Of a stretch of DNA of 64,000 nt, positions 54,251 to 63,614 are shown piece after piece. Positions within the stretch are counted from its first letter, which is position 1, and each line of letters opens with the position of its first letter. The DNA is from Pseudomonadota bacterium (lineage in GTDB: Bacteria; Pseudomonadota; Alphaproteobacteria; Sphingomonadales; Sphingomonadaceae): NCBI GenBank assembly GCA_023389105.1, contig JAEWEY010000011.1, positions 77,900-141,899 on the forward strand, read 5' to 3'. The position numbers and the translations under genes were made by a program. The notes under the pieces are model-generated. The model was not told where the DNA came from. It saw only the letters and a program-made list of their open reading frames with translations, and ran no database searches.

Positions 54251-55576
54251 TTAGGCCGCCGGCGTGAACACCCGATCGAAAATCGCATCGACGTTCTTCA
54301 GGTGATGGTGAAGGTCGAACAGCTCTTCGAGCTGCGCGTTCGACAACCGCGAGGTCACCTCAGCATCGCTCTTGAGCAATTCAAGCAACGACAGCTGGCC
54401 GTCCGACTCCCATACCTTCATCGCGTTACGCTGGACGAGCGCATAGCTGTCCTCGCGGCTCATCCCGGCCTGGGTGAGCGCGAGGAGAACACGCTGGGAG
54501 TGGACCAGACCACCCATGCGGTCCAAATTCTTCTGCATCCGCTCCGGATAGACGAGCAGCTTGTCGACCACGCCCATCAGGCGCGCGAGAGCAAAGTCGA
54601 GCGTGATGGTCGCGTCAGGTCCGATGAACCGCTCGACCGACGAGTGCGAGATGTCCCGCTCATGCCACAGGGCGACGTTCTCGAGCGCGGGCGTCACTGC
54701 GCTGCGAACCATGCGGGCCAGCCCGGTCAGGTTCTCGGTAAGAACCGGGTTTCGCTTGTGCGGCATGGCCGAGCTGCCCTTCTGACCGGGCGAGAAATAT
54801 TCCTCAGCCTCCAGCACCTCGGTTCGCTGCAAGTGGCGGATTTCGGTCGCCAGCCGTTCGATCGATGACGCGATAACGCCCAATGTTGCGAAGAACATGG
54901 CATGGCGGTCGCGCGGAATGACCTGGGTGGAGATCGGCTCCGCGGTTAGCCCGAGCTCAGCAGCGACATGCTCTTCGACCGCGGGCGGGACGTTGGCGAA
55001 GGTCCCGACCGCACCGGAGATCGCGCAGGTCGCAACATCGTCCCGCGCAGCAATGAGCCGCTCGCGATTGCGCGCAAACTCTGCGTAAGCCTGGGCCAGC
55101 TTCAGACCGAAGGTGGTCGGTTCGGCGTGGATGCCGTGACTGCGCCCGATGGTCGGCGTCAGCTTGTGTTCGAACGCCCGCCGCTTCAGTACCTCAAGCA
55201 ACGCGTCGAGATCGGCGATGAGCAGATCCGCAGCCTGCTTCAGCTGAACCGCCAGCGCCGTATCGAGCACGTCCGAGCTCGTCATGCCCTGATGCAGCCA
55301 GCGCCGCTCCGGGCCCAGCTTGTCGCCGGCCCAGGTCAGGAAGGCGATCACGTCATGTTTGGTGACCGCTTCGATCGCGTCGATTTCCTCGATATCGATC
55401 TTGCCGAGCGCATCCCGGTCGTAAGCGGCCCGGATGGTCGCGGCATCGTCGGCCGGGATCATCCCGATCTTGCCCATCGCCTCCGCGGCAAAGACCTCGA
55501 TCTGCCACCAAATCCGGTAGCGGTTTTCGGCTGACCAGATGGCGGTCATGGCGGGGCGGGAATAGCGAGGTACCAT
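54251..55576 (-). CDS. purB: adenylosuccinate lyase
   Basis: This 441-residue protein of the fumarase/aspartase superfamily acts twice in purine synthesis (SAICAR and adenylosuccinate cleavage). Signature motifs are TSSDVLDTA, GRSHGIHAEPTTFG and GSSAMPHKRNP, the last holding the catalytic serine loop. The N-terminus (PRYSRPAMTAIWS) is typical. Confidence 0.96.
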   Translation of the reverse strand: MVPRYSRPAMTAIWSAENRYRIWWQIEVFAAEAMGKIGMIPADDAATIRAAYDRDALGKIDIEEIDAIEAVTKHDVIAFLTWAGDKLGPERRWLHQGMTSSDVLDTALAVQLKQAADLLIADLDALLEVLKRRAFEHKLTPTIGRSHGIHAEPTTFGLKLAQAYAEFARNRERLIAARDDVATCAISGAVGTFANVPPAVEEHVAAELGLTAEPISTQVIPRDRHAMFFATLGVIASSIERLATEIRHLQRTEVLEAEEYFSPGQKGSSAMPHKRNPVLTENLTGLARMVRSAVTPALENVALWHERDISHSSVERFIGPDATITLDFALARLMGVVDKLLVYPERMQKNLDRMGGLVHSQRVLLALTQAGMSREDSYALVQRNAMKVWESDGQLSLLELLKSDAEVTSRLSNAQLEELFDLHHHLKNVDAIFDRVFTPAA

Positions 55577-55618
55577 GGCCAGGGCGGCTAGCAGAGGGGC
55601 CGCAACGCATCAAACCCG

Positions 55619-56314
55619 CTACATCAACCCCATCGCGCGCATGCTGGTCCGTCCTTGGGTGCCGACGACGACGTGATCGTGGACGGTAATCTTCATATGC
55701 CGGCCAGCGTCGACGAGGTCGCGCGTGAGACGAATGTCTTGCGTCGATGGCGTCGGGTCGCCGCTGGGATGGTTGTGAACGATAATGAGCGCCGTGGCGC
55801 CCAGCGCGATGGCGCGGGCGATGACTTCGCGCACATGAACCGAAGCTTCATCGACGCTGCCTTGCCACAGTGCTTCGTTCGCCAGCAGCATGTTCTTGGC
55901 GTTGAGGAAGAGCACGCGAACCTCCTCGGTTCGCCGATGGGCCATCTGCGCGTGAAGATAATCGTTAAGGGCGTCCCAGCTCGAGAGCACTGGCTGCCCC
56001 TCGATCCTGGTTTCGAGCATGCGCAGGGCCGCGGCCTCCGCGATCTTTAGCGCCGCGATCGTGGCGTCAGAAAGCCCCTCGCGCCGTAGCACGTCGGCAT
56101 TGGCCTGGAGCAACGGTCCGATGCCGCCGAAATCCCCGAGTAGCCGTTTCGCCAAGGGTTTCGTGTCGACACGCGGGATGGTGAGGGTAAGCAGATACTC
56201 CACCAGTTCGTAATCGTGGAAGCCGGCTGCGCCGGCACTCAGCAGGCGTTCGCGCAGACGCCCGCGGTGGCCGCCGACCTTGCTGTCTCGTGAAGTGGGG
56301 ACGTGCTCGTTCAT
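55619..56314 (-). CDS. radC: RadC/JAB-domain protein
   Basis: This 231-residue protein has an N-terminal helix-hairpin-helix region (RLLGDFGGIGPLLQANADVLRREGLSDATIAALK) and a C-terminal JAB/MPN metalloprotease-like domain (VHNHPSGDPTPSTQDIRLTRDL). It is the protein long called RadC; its involvement in DNA repair is disputed. The ATG at 56314 has a weak ribosome site. Confidence 0.88.
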   Translation of the reverse strand: MNEHVPTSRDSKVGGHRGRLRERLLSAGAAGFHDYELVEYLLTLTIPRVDTKPLAKRLLGDFGGIGPLLQANADVLRREGLSDATIAALKIAEAAALRMLETRIEGQPVLSSWDALNDYLHAQMAHRRTEEVRVLFLNAKNMLLANEALWQGSVDEASVHVREVIARAIALGATALIIVHNHPSGDPTPSTQDIRLTRDLVDAGRHMKITVHDHVVVGTQGRTSMRAMGLM

Positions 56315-56429
56315 GCCACCGATCGCTGGGCCGTCCGAGCGTGACCATAAGACCACAGAACGCTTCGGGTTGGCTAGGGGTCATGCCGGTTCTGGAACGG
56401 TCAAGCTTGGGGATGGTTAGTTAGACCCG

Positions 56430-59400
56430 ATGGCGGAGCGGCCGAACGAAGACAGCGTGCACGATACGATCGTCGTGCGGCGCAATGGGCGGTGGGGCCG
56501 CATTGCCAGCCTCATCGCGCTTGGTCTGTTGATCGCCCTCATCATCGGCGTCGCGATCGTTTGGACGCAACGACGGTCGATCGCCACGCATTATCTGAAA
56601 AGCGAACTCGAACGACGCGGTGTCGCCGCGACCTATCATCTCGACCGCGTCGGTCTGCGGACGCAGGAAGTTAGCGATCTTGTCATCGGCGACCCGAAGC
56701 GACCGGATCTCATGGCCAAATACGCGCATATCGAGACGCGGCTGAAGTGGAACGGGAGCTTCGAAGTCTATCGGATCGTCGCACGCGGCGTCCGTCTTCG
56801 CGGCAAGCTGGTCAACGGCCGGGTCAGCTGGGGCCAGATCGACAAGCTTATGCCGCCGCCCTCGAACAAGCCGTTCGCACTCCCGGACTTCGTCCTGGAT
56901 GTCGCTGACAGCACGATCTCCCTCAGCACGCCGTTCGGCCCGCTCGGCTTCGCGCTTGCGGGGAACGGGAAGCTCAGCGGTGGCTTCAAGGGCAATGCCG
57001 TGGTCATCAGCCCGCAGCTGGTTCCGGGTAAATGTGCGGCGGTCAACATGCGGGCGGCGGTGGCGGTCTCGGTGACCGCCCGGCGCCCACGCATCGACGG
57101 CCCGGTCACGCTGGATAGGTTCAGCTGCCCGGTAAGCCGCTTCGACATCGCAAGCCCGCGTTTCGACGCGAAAGCGACCTTCAACGAAAGCTTCACCAGC
57201 ATCGACGGCAGCGGCCGCATGGCGATTGCGACGCTGATCGCTGGGGCTAACGGCCTCGCGAACTTCGTTGGCGACATCAGCTATAAAGGTTCGTTCGGCG
57301 CGGTTGCGGGCAAGGTGAAGCTGTCGGCGCAAAAGTCGCGGGTCGGCACCATTTACGCGGACCGCACCCGCCTCGCCGGCGACTATGCGCTCGGCATCCG
57401 GAGCGGCGAGTTCCGGTTGGCGGGCCAATATGGCGCGGATAGCGGCGCGCTTGATCCGAGCATGACCGCGGGCGTGACAGGGCCGCTCGCGGCTGCCGCC
57501 AAGACGCCGATCGGGCCGGTGACGACGGCGATCGGCAATGCCGTGCTGCGAACGGCGCGCAATTTCAATTCGGCGGGCCACATCAAGGTTGTCAACTTCC
57601 CCGGTGGTGGAGCGGTGCGGATCACCGACGCGAACATCATCGGACCGGCTGGCGCTCGGGCAAAGGTTACCGGCGGCAGCGGCGTTACCTATTATTGGCC
57701 GTCCGGTGGCCTGCGGATCGATGGCGATCTCGCCATGAACGGTGGCGGCTTGCCCCAAGCCGAAGTTAGCCTTCGCCAGCCGCGCGCTGGCGCGCCGATG
57801 AGCGGCGTCGCCAATCTCGCGCCCTACGCCGCGAATGGCCAACGGCTGGCACTTACCCCCATTCGTTTCGGTCCAGGACCTGGCGGCGTCACCACCGTCA
57901 GCACCATCGCCCAGCTCGACGGGCGCTTCCCCAATGGGCGCGTTCAGGCGCTGCGGCTGCCGATCGACGGGCAGGTCGGCAAGGCAGGCAGCTTTGCGGT
58001 CGGCACCTCCTGCGCGGTGGTCAGCTTCAACTATTTGCAGGTCAGCTCGCTTCAGCTTGGCACTACCAGATTGCCCGTTTGCCCAATCGGGACCGCGATG
58101 GTCCGCAAGAACGGCGACGGGCCGGTGATCATGGCCGCGAACCTCGCCCATCCGGTTTTGAACGGCAGCATCGGCAAGTCGCCGCTCCGCTTGCAGGCGG
58201 CAAATGGCCAGCTCACCGGGCAGCAGTTCGTTTTCAATCGCATGGGGATGAGCCTGGGCCGCTCCGCTTCGCCCGTGCTCTTTAATGCGGCGCGTCTCAC
58301 CGGCAATTTCGGTGGCAAGAATTTAAACGGCGCTTTCGCCGGCGCGGGTGGTACGATCGGAAACGTTCCGCTGCAGCTCAGTGACGCCAGCGGCAAGTGG
58401 CAGCTGGTTGGTAACAAGCTGGGGATCACCAGCGCGCTGACCGTCTCCGACCGCGATGCCAACCCTCGATTATATCCGCTGCGCAGCGATAATATCCGCT
58501 TCTCGCTAGCCGGCGACTACATCCGCGCCGATGGCCTGCTGAGCCATCCGGCATCCGGCACGCCGGTCACGTCGGTCGACATCGAGCATCGCTTGTCCAA
58601 TGGCGCTGGCCACGCCGACCTCAACATACCGGGCCTGACCTTCGGACCCAGCTTCCAGCCTGCGGAACTGACCCGCCTCACCGAAGGTGTCATCGCGCTC
58701 GTCGAGGGTACGATACAGGGCCACGGCCGGATCGACTGGAATTCTTCGGGCAAAGTGACCTCGACCGGCGACTTTTCGACCGCCGATCTGAACCTTGCGG
58801 CCCCCTTCGGTCCGGTGACCGGCATCAAGGGCAACATGCACTTCACCGACCTGCTCGGACTGACAACGGCGCCGGGCCAGACCTTCACGGTAGCGAGCAT
58901 CAACCCCGGCATCCTCGTCGAGAACGGCGTGATCCGCTATCAATTGCTGCCGGGCCAGTTGGTGAAGGTGGAACGCGGCGAATGGCCGTTTATGGGCGGG
59001 CGCCTGATCCTTCAGGAAACAGTGCTCAACTTCAATCGCCCGACCGCCAAGCGCCTGACCTTCCGGGTCGAGGGACTGGATGCCCACACGTTCGTGTCGA
59101 CCCTCGGCTTCAAGGAAATCGACGCGACCGGGCGGTTTGACGGCGTGCTACCGATGATTTTCGACGAAAATGGCGGCCGCATTGTCGGAGGCCGCCTCGA
59201 CAGCCGTCCGGGCGGGGGTTCGCTCGCTTACGTCGGCACGGTCAGCAAGTCGGACCTGGGAACCATGGGCAACATCGCCTTCAATGCGCTTCGGGACATC
59301 CGATTCAAGGCGATGACGATCCGTCTCGACGGCGATCTCGCGGGCGAATTCGCCGCACGCCTGAATGTCGATGGCGCGGGACTAGGCCAGTCGACGGGCA

Positions 59401-59672
59401 CCCAGCGGCTGATCAAGCGCCTGTTGAAGAAGATTCCGCTGCACCTCAACGTGAGCATTACCGGCCCATTCCGCGCGTTGATCGCGACTGCCAAGTCCAT
59501 GCAGGACCCGCGTACCGTCATCAGCGACGTGCTGCCGCGGCCGCTGGGTGACGTCCCCGGCATCACGACCGAAGTCCGCAAGCTCGAGGACGAGCAGCAG
59601 CAAACGCAAACCCCGGTGCCGGAGCAGGTCAATGTCGCTCCGCCCAATCCCACGCCAACCAAGACGAAGTGA
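56430..59672 (+). CDS. ydbH: YdbH-family intermembrane lipid transport protein
   Basis: This is a 1080-residue protein. One N-terminal transmembrane helix (IASLIALGLLIALIIGVAIVW) is followed by about 1000 residues of beta-rich, AsmA/TamB-like repeats and a C-terminal YdbH (dicarboxylate transport) domain (LGFKEIDATGRFDGVLPMIFDENGG). In E. coli YdbH, with YnbE and YdbL, forms a bridge carrying phospholipids between inner and outer membranes. The identity is supported by both partners following in the same order. It ends in a Gln/Pro/Thr-rich tail. Confidence 0.88.
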   Translation: MAERPNEDSVHDTIVVRRNGRWGRIASLIALGLLIALIIGVAIVWTQRRSIATHYLKSELERRGVAATYHLDRVGLRTQEVSDLVIGDPKRPDLMAKYAHIETRLKWNGSFEVYRIVARGVRLRGKLVNGRVSWGQIDKLMPPPSNKPFALPDFVLDVADSTISLSTPFGPLGFALAGNGKLSGGFKGNAVVISPQLVPGKCAAVNMRAAVAVSVTARRPRIDGPVTLDRFSCPVSRFDIASPRFDAKATFNESFTSIDGSGRMAIATLIAGANGLANFVGDISYKGSFGAVAGKVKLSAQKSRVGTIYADRTRLAGDYALGIRSGEFRLAGQYGADSGALDPSMTAGVTGPLAAAAKTPIGPVTTAIGNAVLRTARNFNSAGHIKVVNFPGGGAVRITDANIIGPAGARAKVTGGSGVTYYWPSGGLRIDGDLAMNGGGLPQAEVSLRQPRAGAPMSGVANLAPYAANGQRLALTPIRFGPGPGGVTTVSTIAQLDGRFPNGRVQALRLPIDGQVGKAGSFAVGTSCAVVSFNYLQVSSLQLGTTRLPVCPIGTAMVRKNGDGPVIMAANLAHPVLNGSIGKSPLRLQAANGQLTGQQFVFNRMGMSLGRSASPVLFNAARLTGNFGGKNLNGAFAGAGGTIGNVPLQLSDASGKWQLVGNKLGITSALTVSDRDANPRLYPLRSDNIRFSLAGDYIRADGLLSHPASGTPVTSVDIEHRLSNGAGHADLNIPGLTFGPSFQPAELTRLTEGVIALVEGTIQGHGRIDWNSSGKVTSTGDFSTADLNLAAPFGPVTGIKGNMHFTDLLGLTTAPGQTFTVASINPGILVENGVIRYQLLPGQLVKVERGEWPFMGGRLILQETVLNFNRPTAKRLTFRVEGLDAHTFVSTLGFKEIDATGRFDGVLPMIFDENGGRIVGGRLDSRPGGGSLAYVGTVSKSDLGTMGNIAFNALRDIRFKAMTIRLDGDLAGEFAARLNVDGAGLGQSTGTQRLIKRLLKKIPLHLNVSITGPFRALIATAKSMQDPRTVISDVLPRPLGDVPGITTEVRKLEDEQQQTQTPVPEQVNVAPPNPTPTKTK

Positions 59673-59680
59673 GAGTGCCC

Positions 59681-59884
59681 ATGACCAACATACCCAGGGT
59701 GATCGGCGCAGCGATTATCGCGGCCCCGCTGGCGGGATGTATCTCGCTCAAGACGCCGGAAAAGCCGATCGACATCAACCTCAACGTTACCATCCGGCAG
59801 GAGGTCGTCGTGCGCCTGCAGCGCGACGTCGAGACCCTCATCAACCAGAACCCGCAGGCCTTCCCGCAGCAAAAGAAGCCGTGA
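59681..59884 (+). CDS. ynbE: YnbE-family lipoprotein
   Basis: This 67-residue outer-membrane lipoprotein has a signal with lipobox LAGC. The short body (PIDINLNVTIRQEVVVRLQRDVETLINQNP) is the YnbE signature. In E. coli it stacks onto the C-terminus of YdbH to complete the lipid bridge. A GTG start at 59669 overlaps the ydbH stop and cannot be excluded. Its stop overlaps the ydbL ATG (TGATG). Confidence 0.88.
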   Translation: MTNIPRVIGAAIIAAPLAGCISLKTPEKPIDINLNVTIRQEVVVRLQRDVETLINQNPQAFPQQKKP

Positions 59885-60246
59885 TGCGCCGTCTCTGGGT
59901 TCTTCTCTTGCTTGCATCGCCCGCCGCCGCTCAGTCGCCTGCGGTCGATGCCGCTATTGCGGCCGGCAAAGTGGGAGAGCGATACGATGGCTATTTGGGC
60001 GTCGTCTCGGCTGTCAGCCCCGCCGTCCGTGCCCAGGTTGCGCGCATCAACATCGAGCGGCGCTCAATCTATTCGAATTTCGCGACGAGCCGCCGCGTCA
60101 GCCCGCAGGACGTGGGAATTACCGCCGGGTGCCAGCTTCTCGGGCGCGTTGGCGTGGGCCAGGCTTACCTGCTCTCTGATGGCAGCTGGCGGCGGCGCGG
60201 GGCTGGTCAGCCTGCGCCAGTGCCAAATTACTGCACCGGGGGCTGA
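59884..60246 (+). CDS. ydbL: YdbL-family periplasmic protein (DUF1318)
   Basis: This 120-residue protein has a signal peptide (MRRLWVLLLLASPAAA). It shows the YdbL pattern of AIAAGKVGERYDGYLG followed by RAQVARINIERRSIYSNFA. In E. coli YdbL limits over-polymerisation of YnbE. Third gene of the operon; its end overlaps the convergent RsiV-like gene by 19 bases. Confidence 0.86.
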   Translation: MRRLWVLLLLASPAAAQSPAVDAAIAAGKVGERYDGYLGVVSAVSPAVRAQVARINIERRSIYSNFATSRRVSPQDVGITAGCQLLGRVGVGQAYLLSDGSWRRRGAGQPAPVPNYCTGG

Positions 60247-60962
60247 GCTTCGAACGAGGAGCGATATTCCGGTTTCACCCGGGCAATCATCGCCGCGGTG
60301 ATTGGGAGTTCGATGTCGTACGAACCTTCGACATAGGGTCCGGCGACATATGGATCGGCGGTCACCTGGATATGGTCGAAGCGCCCGTTGCCGTTTTTGT
60401 CGGCGATCACGACAGTGACTTCCTTGTAGGCCGGACAGCCGCTGAACATTCCGCCTTGTTCGAGCGGGCCGCCGCGCCGTTTTACTCTCTCACGGTCCAG
60501 CAGGACGCAGAATGGCTGGCGGATCGCCCCGGTCCAGCTTTGGCCAGCGACCAGGAGTTTCTGAATGTCGCTCCGGACGTTCCGAACACGGTCCCACAGT
60601 AACGCTATTGATGATCCGTTCCCGTGCGCGCCGCCAGTGAAGCCCCAAAAGCCCCCTTCGAGCGACAACAATCGGGCAGACTGTCCAGCAGATTCCCAAC
60701 TCATCTGAATCTCGTGCTGGTGAAATGGATAATTGCTCTTCGTGGCTTGCCGAGCGTCGCTGCTTGCAGAAGCGGCTTCACGCTTGAAGATCTTCTCCGC
60801 GTTCGCCCGCATCCAGCGGCTTAGTGCCGGTATGGCCGCTGCCTCAGTCGACCATGCGTAGCTGAACTTCAGCGTGGGGCTGTTGCGGACGATCTTCACC
60901 GACGCGGCGTCGGCGGGTGACGTGGTCGCGATCAGACACGCCAGGACCCATGCGCTTCTCAT
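60228..60962 (-). CDS. exported DUF4163/DUF3298 (RsiV-like) protein
   Basis: This 244-residue protein has a signal peptide (MRSAWVLACLIATTSPADA). The body fits the RsiV/PdaC ectodomain: a DUF4163-like start (LKFSYAWSTEAAAIP) and the DUF3298 motif FWGFTGGAHGNGS. In other bacteria these domains bind lysozyme or peptidoglycan fragments. A Cys pair (FCVLLDRE and SGCPAYK) may form a disulfide. The role here is unknown. Confidence 0.75.
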   Translation of the reverse strand: MRSAWVLACLIATTSPADAASVKIVRNSPTLKFSYAWSTEAAAIPALSRWMRANAEKIFKREAASASSDARQATKSNYPFHQHEIQMSWESAGQSARLLSLEGGFWGFTGGAHGNGSSIALLWDRVRNVRSDIQKLLVAGQSWTGAIRQPFCVLLDRERVKRRGGPLEQGGMFSGCPAYKEVTVVIADKNGNGRFDHIQVTADPYVAGPYVEGSYDIELPITAAMIARVKPEYRSSFEAQPPVQ

Positions 60963-61111
60963 GGCCGCTGAGCTTACAGCCGTGGCGCGCGGTTGACTAT
61001 CGCCGGTGCGGTTCATAAAGGAGCGGCGCCTTGGCGGTATCGATTTCCGCCATGCTTCTCGTACCCGTCTGACCCTGGGATTTCAGCCGGGGCGACGCAC
61101 AGGGGAGACGC

Positions 61112-61450
61112 ATGGCAGAGGACGAGACTGGCGAGGTTCCGAAGCTTCCACCAGACGCGCGGCTCGAATCGCTCGATGAGCGGCTCGACCGTTTGCAGCA
61201 GGCGGAAGCGAAGCGGACCGAAGTGCCGCAGGTCAGTCCGGGGACCCGGATTGCGCAGCAGGCCTTCGGGCACCTGATCGGAGCGCCGGTTGGCGGCGCG
61301 GTGATCGGGTGGGGGATCGACTCGCTGGCGGCGATGGCCGGCCACAAGACGTTCCCCTTGTTCCTGTTGCTGATGCTGTTCTTCGGGTTCGGCGTGGGCA
61401 TTCGGAACGTGATCCGGATTACGAACACCCGGTCTTCTCCGGGCAATTGA
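61112..61450 (+). CDS. atpI: ATP synthase-associated protein AtpI
   Basis: This 112-residue protein has two transmembrane helices (APVGGAVIGWGIDSLAA and LFLLLMLFFGFGVGIRNV). It is the AtpI/AtpZ protein that heads F0 operons and helps assemble the c-ring or takes up Mg2+. A gggaga site precedes the ATG. atpB follows 12 bases later. Confidence 0.9.
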   Translation: MAEDETGEVPKLPPDARLESLDERLDRLQQAEAKRTEVPQVSPGTRIAQQAFGHLIGAPVGGAVIGWGIDSLAAMAGHKTFPLFLLLMLFFGFGVGIRNVIRITNTRSSPGN

Positions 61451-61462
61451 GGCGAGAACAGC

Positions 61463-62239
61463 GTGGCGGCCGAAGGCAAGATCGACCCGATGCATCAGTT
61501 CACGGTGGAGCCGCTGGTTCCGCTGCACCTGGGCAAATATGACATCAGCTTCACGACGAGCTCGGCGTGGCTGCTGGTCGCGTTGGCGCTGATCATCGGC
61601 TTCATGGCGATGGGCATGAAGCGCGAGCTGGTGCCCGGCCGGTGGCAGATGGCCGTCGAAGGCCTGACCGGCTTCATCGATGACATGGTCAAGGTGAACA
61701 TCGGTCCCGAGGGCAAGAAGTATGTGCCCTACATCTTCTCGCTCTTCACCTTCATCCTCGTCGCCAACCTGCTCGGCCTGTTGCCGCTGGCGGTAGTGCC
61801 GGGGCTTCACGCCTTCACGACCACCAGTCACTTCTCGATCACCGGCATTCTGGCGGTCCTCAGCTTTTCGATCGTCCTGATCGTCGGCTTCTGGCGCCAT
61901 GGTCTTCATTTCTTCTCGCTGTTCGTGCCGCACGGCACGCCGGCGGTGATGGTCCCGCTAATCGCCGCGATCGAGTTCGTGTCGTTCATGGTGCGTCCGT
62001 TCAGCCTGGGCCTCCGACTGTTCGTGGCGATGATTGCCGGCCACATCCTGATGGAAGTGTTCGGCAGCTTCATCGTCAGCGGCTTTAACGGCGGCCCGAT
62101 GGGCTGGGGCGTAGGCGCGCTCAGCTTCCTGTTCATCGTCGGCGTTGCCGCGCTGGAGCTCTTGGTCTGCGCCATCCAGGCCTACGTGTTCGCGCTGCTG
62201 ACGACGCTTTATCTCAACGACGCAATCAACCTTCACTAA
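61463..62239 (+). CDS. atpB: F0 ATP synthase subunit a
   Basis: This 258-residue membrane protein forms the proton half-channels. The essential arginine is in FVSFMVRPFSLGLRLFVAM. It starts with GTG, with gaggcgag upstream. The order atpI-atpB-atpE-atpF'-atpF is the standard alphaproteobacterial F0 operon. Confidence 0.97.
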   Translation: MAAEGKIDPMHQFTVEPLVPLHLGKYDISFTTSSAWLLVALALIIGFMAMGMKRELVPGRWQMAVEGLTGFIDDMVKVNIGPEGKKYVPYIFSLFTFILVANLLGLLPLAVVPGLHAFTTTSHFSITGILAVLSFSIVLIVGFWRHGLHFFSLFVPHGTPAVMVPLIAAIEFVSFMVRPFSLGLRLFVAMIAGHILMEVFGSFIVSGFNGGPMGWGVGALSFLFIVGVAALELLVCAIQAYVFALLTTLYLNDAINLH

Positions 62240-62261
62240 GAATTACACAGAGGAGTTACCC

Positions 62262-62489
62262 ATGGATTTCGCTTCCGCTCAGGTCATTGGTGCCGGTCTC
62301 GCGGCGATCGGCGTTGGCGCTGCCGCCGTCGGCGTCGGCAACGTGTTCGGTTCGTTCCTTGAGAGCGCGCTGCGCAACCCGGCCGCTGCCGACAGCCAGC
62401 AGGGCCGTCTCTTCATCGGCTTCGCGGCCGCCGAGCTTCTCGGCCTGATCGCGTTCGCCGTTGCGATGATCATCCTCTACGCCCGCTAA
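62262..62489 (+). CDS. atpE: F0 ATP synthase subunit c
   Basis: This is a 75-residue two-helix ring protein. The proton-carrying glutamate is in GFAAAELLGLIAF, and the conserved loop is ESALRNPAA. It has a Gly/Ala-rich first helix. Confidence 0.98.
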   Translation: MDFASAQVIGAGLAAIGVGAAAVGVGNVFGSFLESALRNPAAADSQQGRLFIGFAAAELLGLIAFAVAMIILYAR

Positions 62490-62518
62490 GCTAAACGGGG
62501 CGTAAGCCAGAGGGTCCG

Positions 62519-63010
62519 ATGCCTCAGATTACCCAGCTTCCGCTGATTTTCTTCTCGCAGCTGTTCTGGCTGCTGGTGGTGTTCGCCATCATCTTCTTCG
62601 GCATTGGCCGGGGGATGTTGCCGAAGATCCAGTCGACCGTCGACGCGCGAGAGAACAAGATCAGCGGCGACCTCGAGCGGGCGCAGGCGGCGCGCACGGA
62701 AGCGGAAGCGACCGAAGCGGCCTGGCGTTCGCGAATGGATGCGGCCCGGGCCGAGGCCGCACGCCTCGCCCAGGATGCGAAGCAGGAGAGCGCTCGGGAT
62801 ACCGAGACGCGGGTGAAGGCGGCAGCGGACCAGATTGCGGTCAAGGACGAAGCGTCGGCGTCCAAGCTGCGCGAGGCAGTCGGCTCGGCCCGGGCGGAGA
62901 TCGAGACCGCCGCTGCCGACATTACGCGCGAAATGGTACAGCGCCTGACGGGCCTCAATGTCGATCCCTCGGAAGCCGCGGCTGCGGTGAAGGCGGAAAT
63001 GCATGGCTGA
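62519..63010 (+). CDS. atpF': F0 ATP synthase subunit b'
   Basis: This 163-residue protein has a membrane anchor (LIFFSQLFWLLVVFAIIFFGIG) and a long charged coiled coil. It is the b' half of the split stator stalk found in alphaproteobacteria and cyanobacteria. It overlaps atpF by eight bases. Confidence 0.93.
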   Translation: MPQITQLPLIFFSQLFWLLVVFAIIFFGIGRGMLPKIQSTVDARENKISGDLERAQAARTEAEATEAAWRSRMDAARAEAARLAQDAKQESARDTETRVKAAADQIAVKDEASASKLREAVGSARAEIETAAADITREMVQRLTGLNVDPSEAAAAVKAEMHG

Positions 63011-63551
63011 GCAGACGCACGCCACGACCACGGGCACCGAAGCGCCGTCGCATGAGGCGGAGCCGGTTGCGTTCGGCTTCCTGACCGCGCCGATGGCGAT
63101 TTCGCTGGCGATGATCGTCGTCATCGCCGTGATGATCTGGAAGAAGGTGCCCGGCGCAATCGCTGGCGCGCTGGACAGCAAGATCGCGCTGATCCGTGAG
63201 CAGCTTCAGGAAGCCGAGAATCTTCGCAAGGAAGCCGAGGCGCTGAAGGCGGAGTATGAGGCCAAGTCCGCTTCGGCCGATAAGGACCGCGAGGCGCTGC
63301 TTGAGCGTGCGAAGCATGAGGCTCAGGAAATCGTCGCCAAGGCGAAGACCGACGCCGAGGCGCTGATCGATCGTCGCACGCGGATGGCGGAAGACAAGAT
63401 TGCGGCTGAAGAGCGTTCGGCGGTTGAGCAGCTTCGCTCGTCGGCAGCGGAAGCAGCAGCTCGCGCTGCCGCCAAGCTGATCGCCCAGCGGCACGATGCC
63501 GGCAGCGACGCGCGGCTGGTCAACGACGCCATTAAGCAGATCGCCAGCTAG
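63003..63551 (+). CDS. atpF: F0 ATP synthase subunit b
   Basis: This 182-residue protein has an N-terminal hydrophilic lead, a membrane helix (LTAPMAISLAMIVVIAVMIWKKV) and a long coiled coil (EAENLRKEAEALKAEYEAK). It forms the stator with b'. Last gene of the F0 operon; a terminator follows. The F1 genes are elsewhere, as usual in this group. Confidence 0.94.
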   Translation: MAEQTHATTTGTEAPSHEAEPVAFGFLTAPMAISLAMIVVIAVMIWKKVPGAIAGALDSKIALIREQLQEAENLRKEAEALKAEYEAKSASADKDREALLERAKHEAQEIVAKAKTDAEALIDRRTRMAEDKIAAEERSAVEQLRSSAAEAAARAAAKLIAQRHDAGSDARLVNDAIKQIAS

Positions 63552-63573
63552 CCAGCTCCTACGATCACTAACG

Positions 63574-63604
63574 AAAACGCCGCGGCTAAATCCCGCGGCG
63601 TTTT
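63574..63604. terminator. bidirectional terminator after atpF
   Basis: A 12-bp stem aaaacgccgcgg/ccgcggcgtttt with loop ctaaatc has T runs on both strands. It separates atpF from the convergent CBS gene. Confidence 0.88.
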
Positions 63605-63614
63605 TCGTTCGTGG

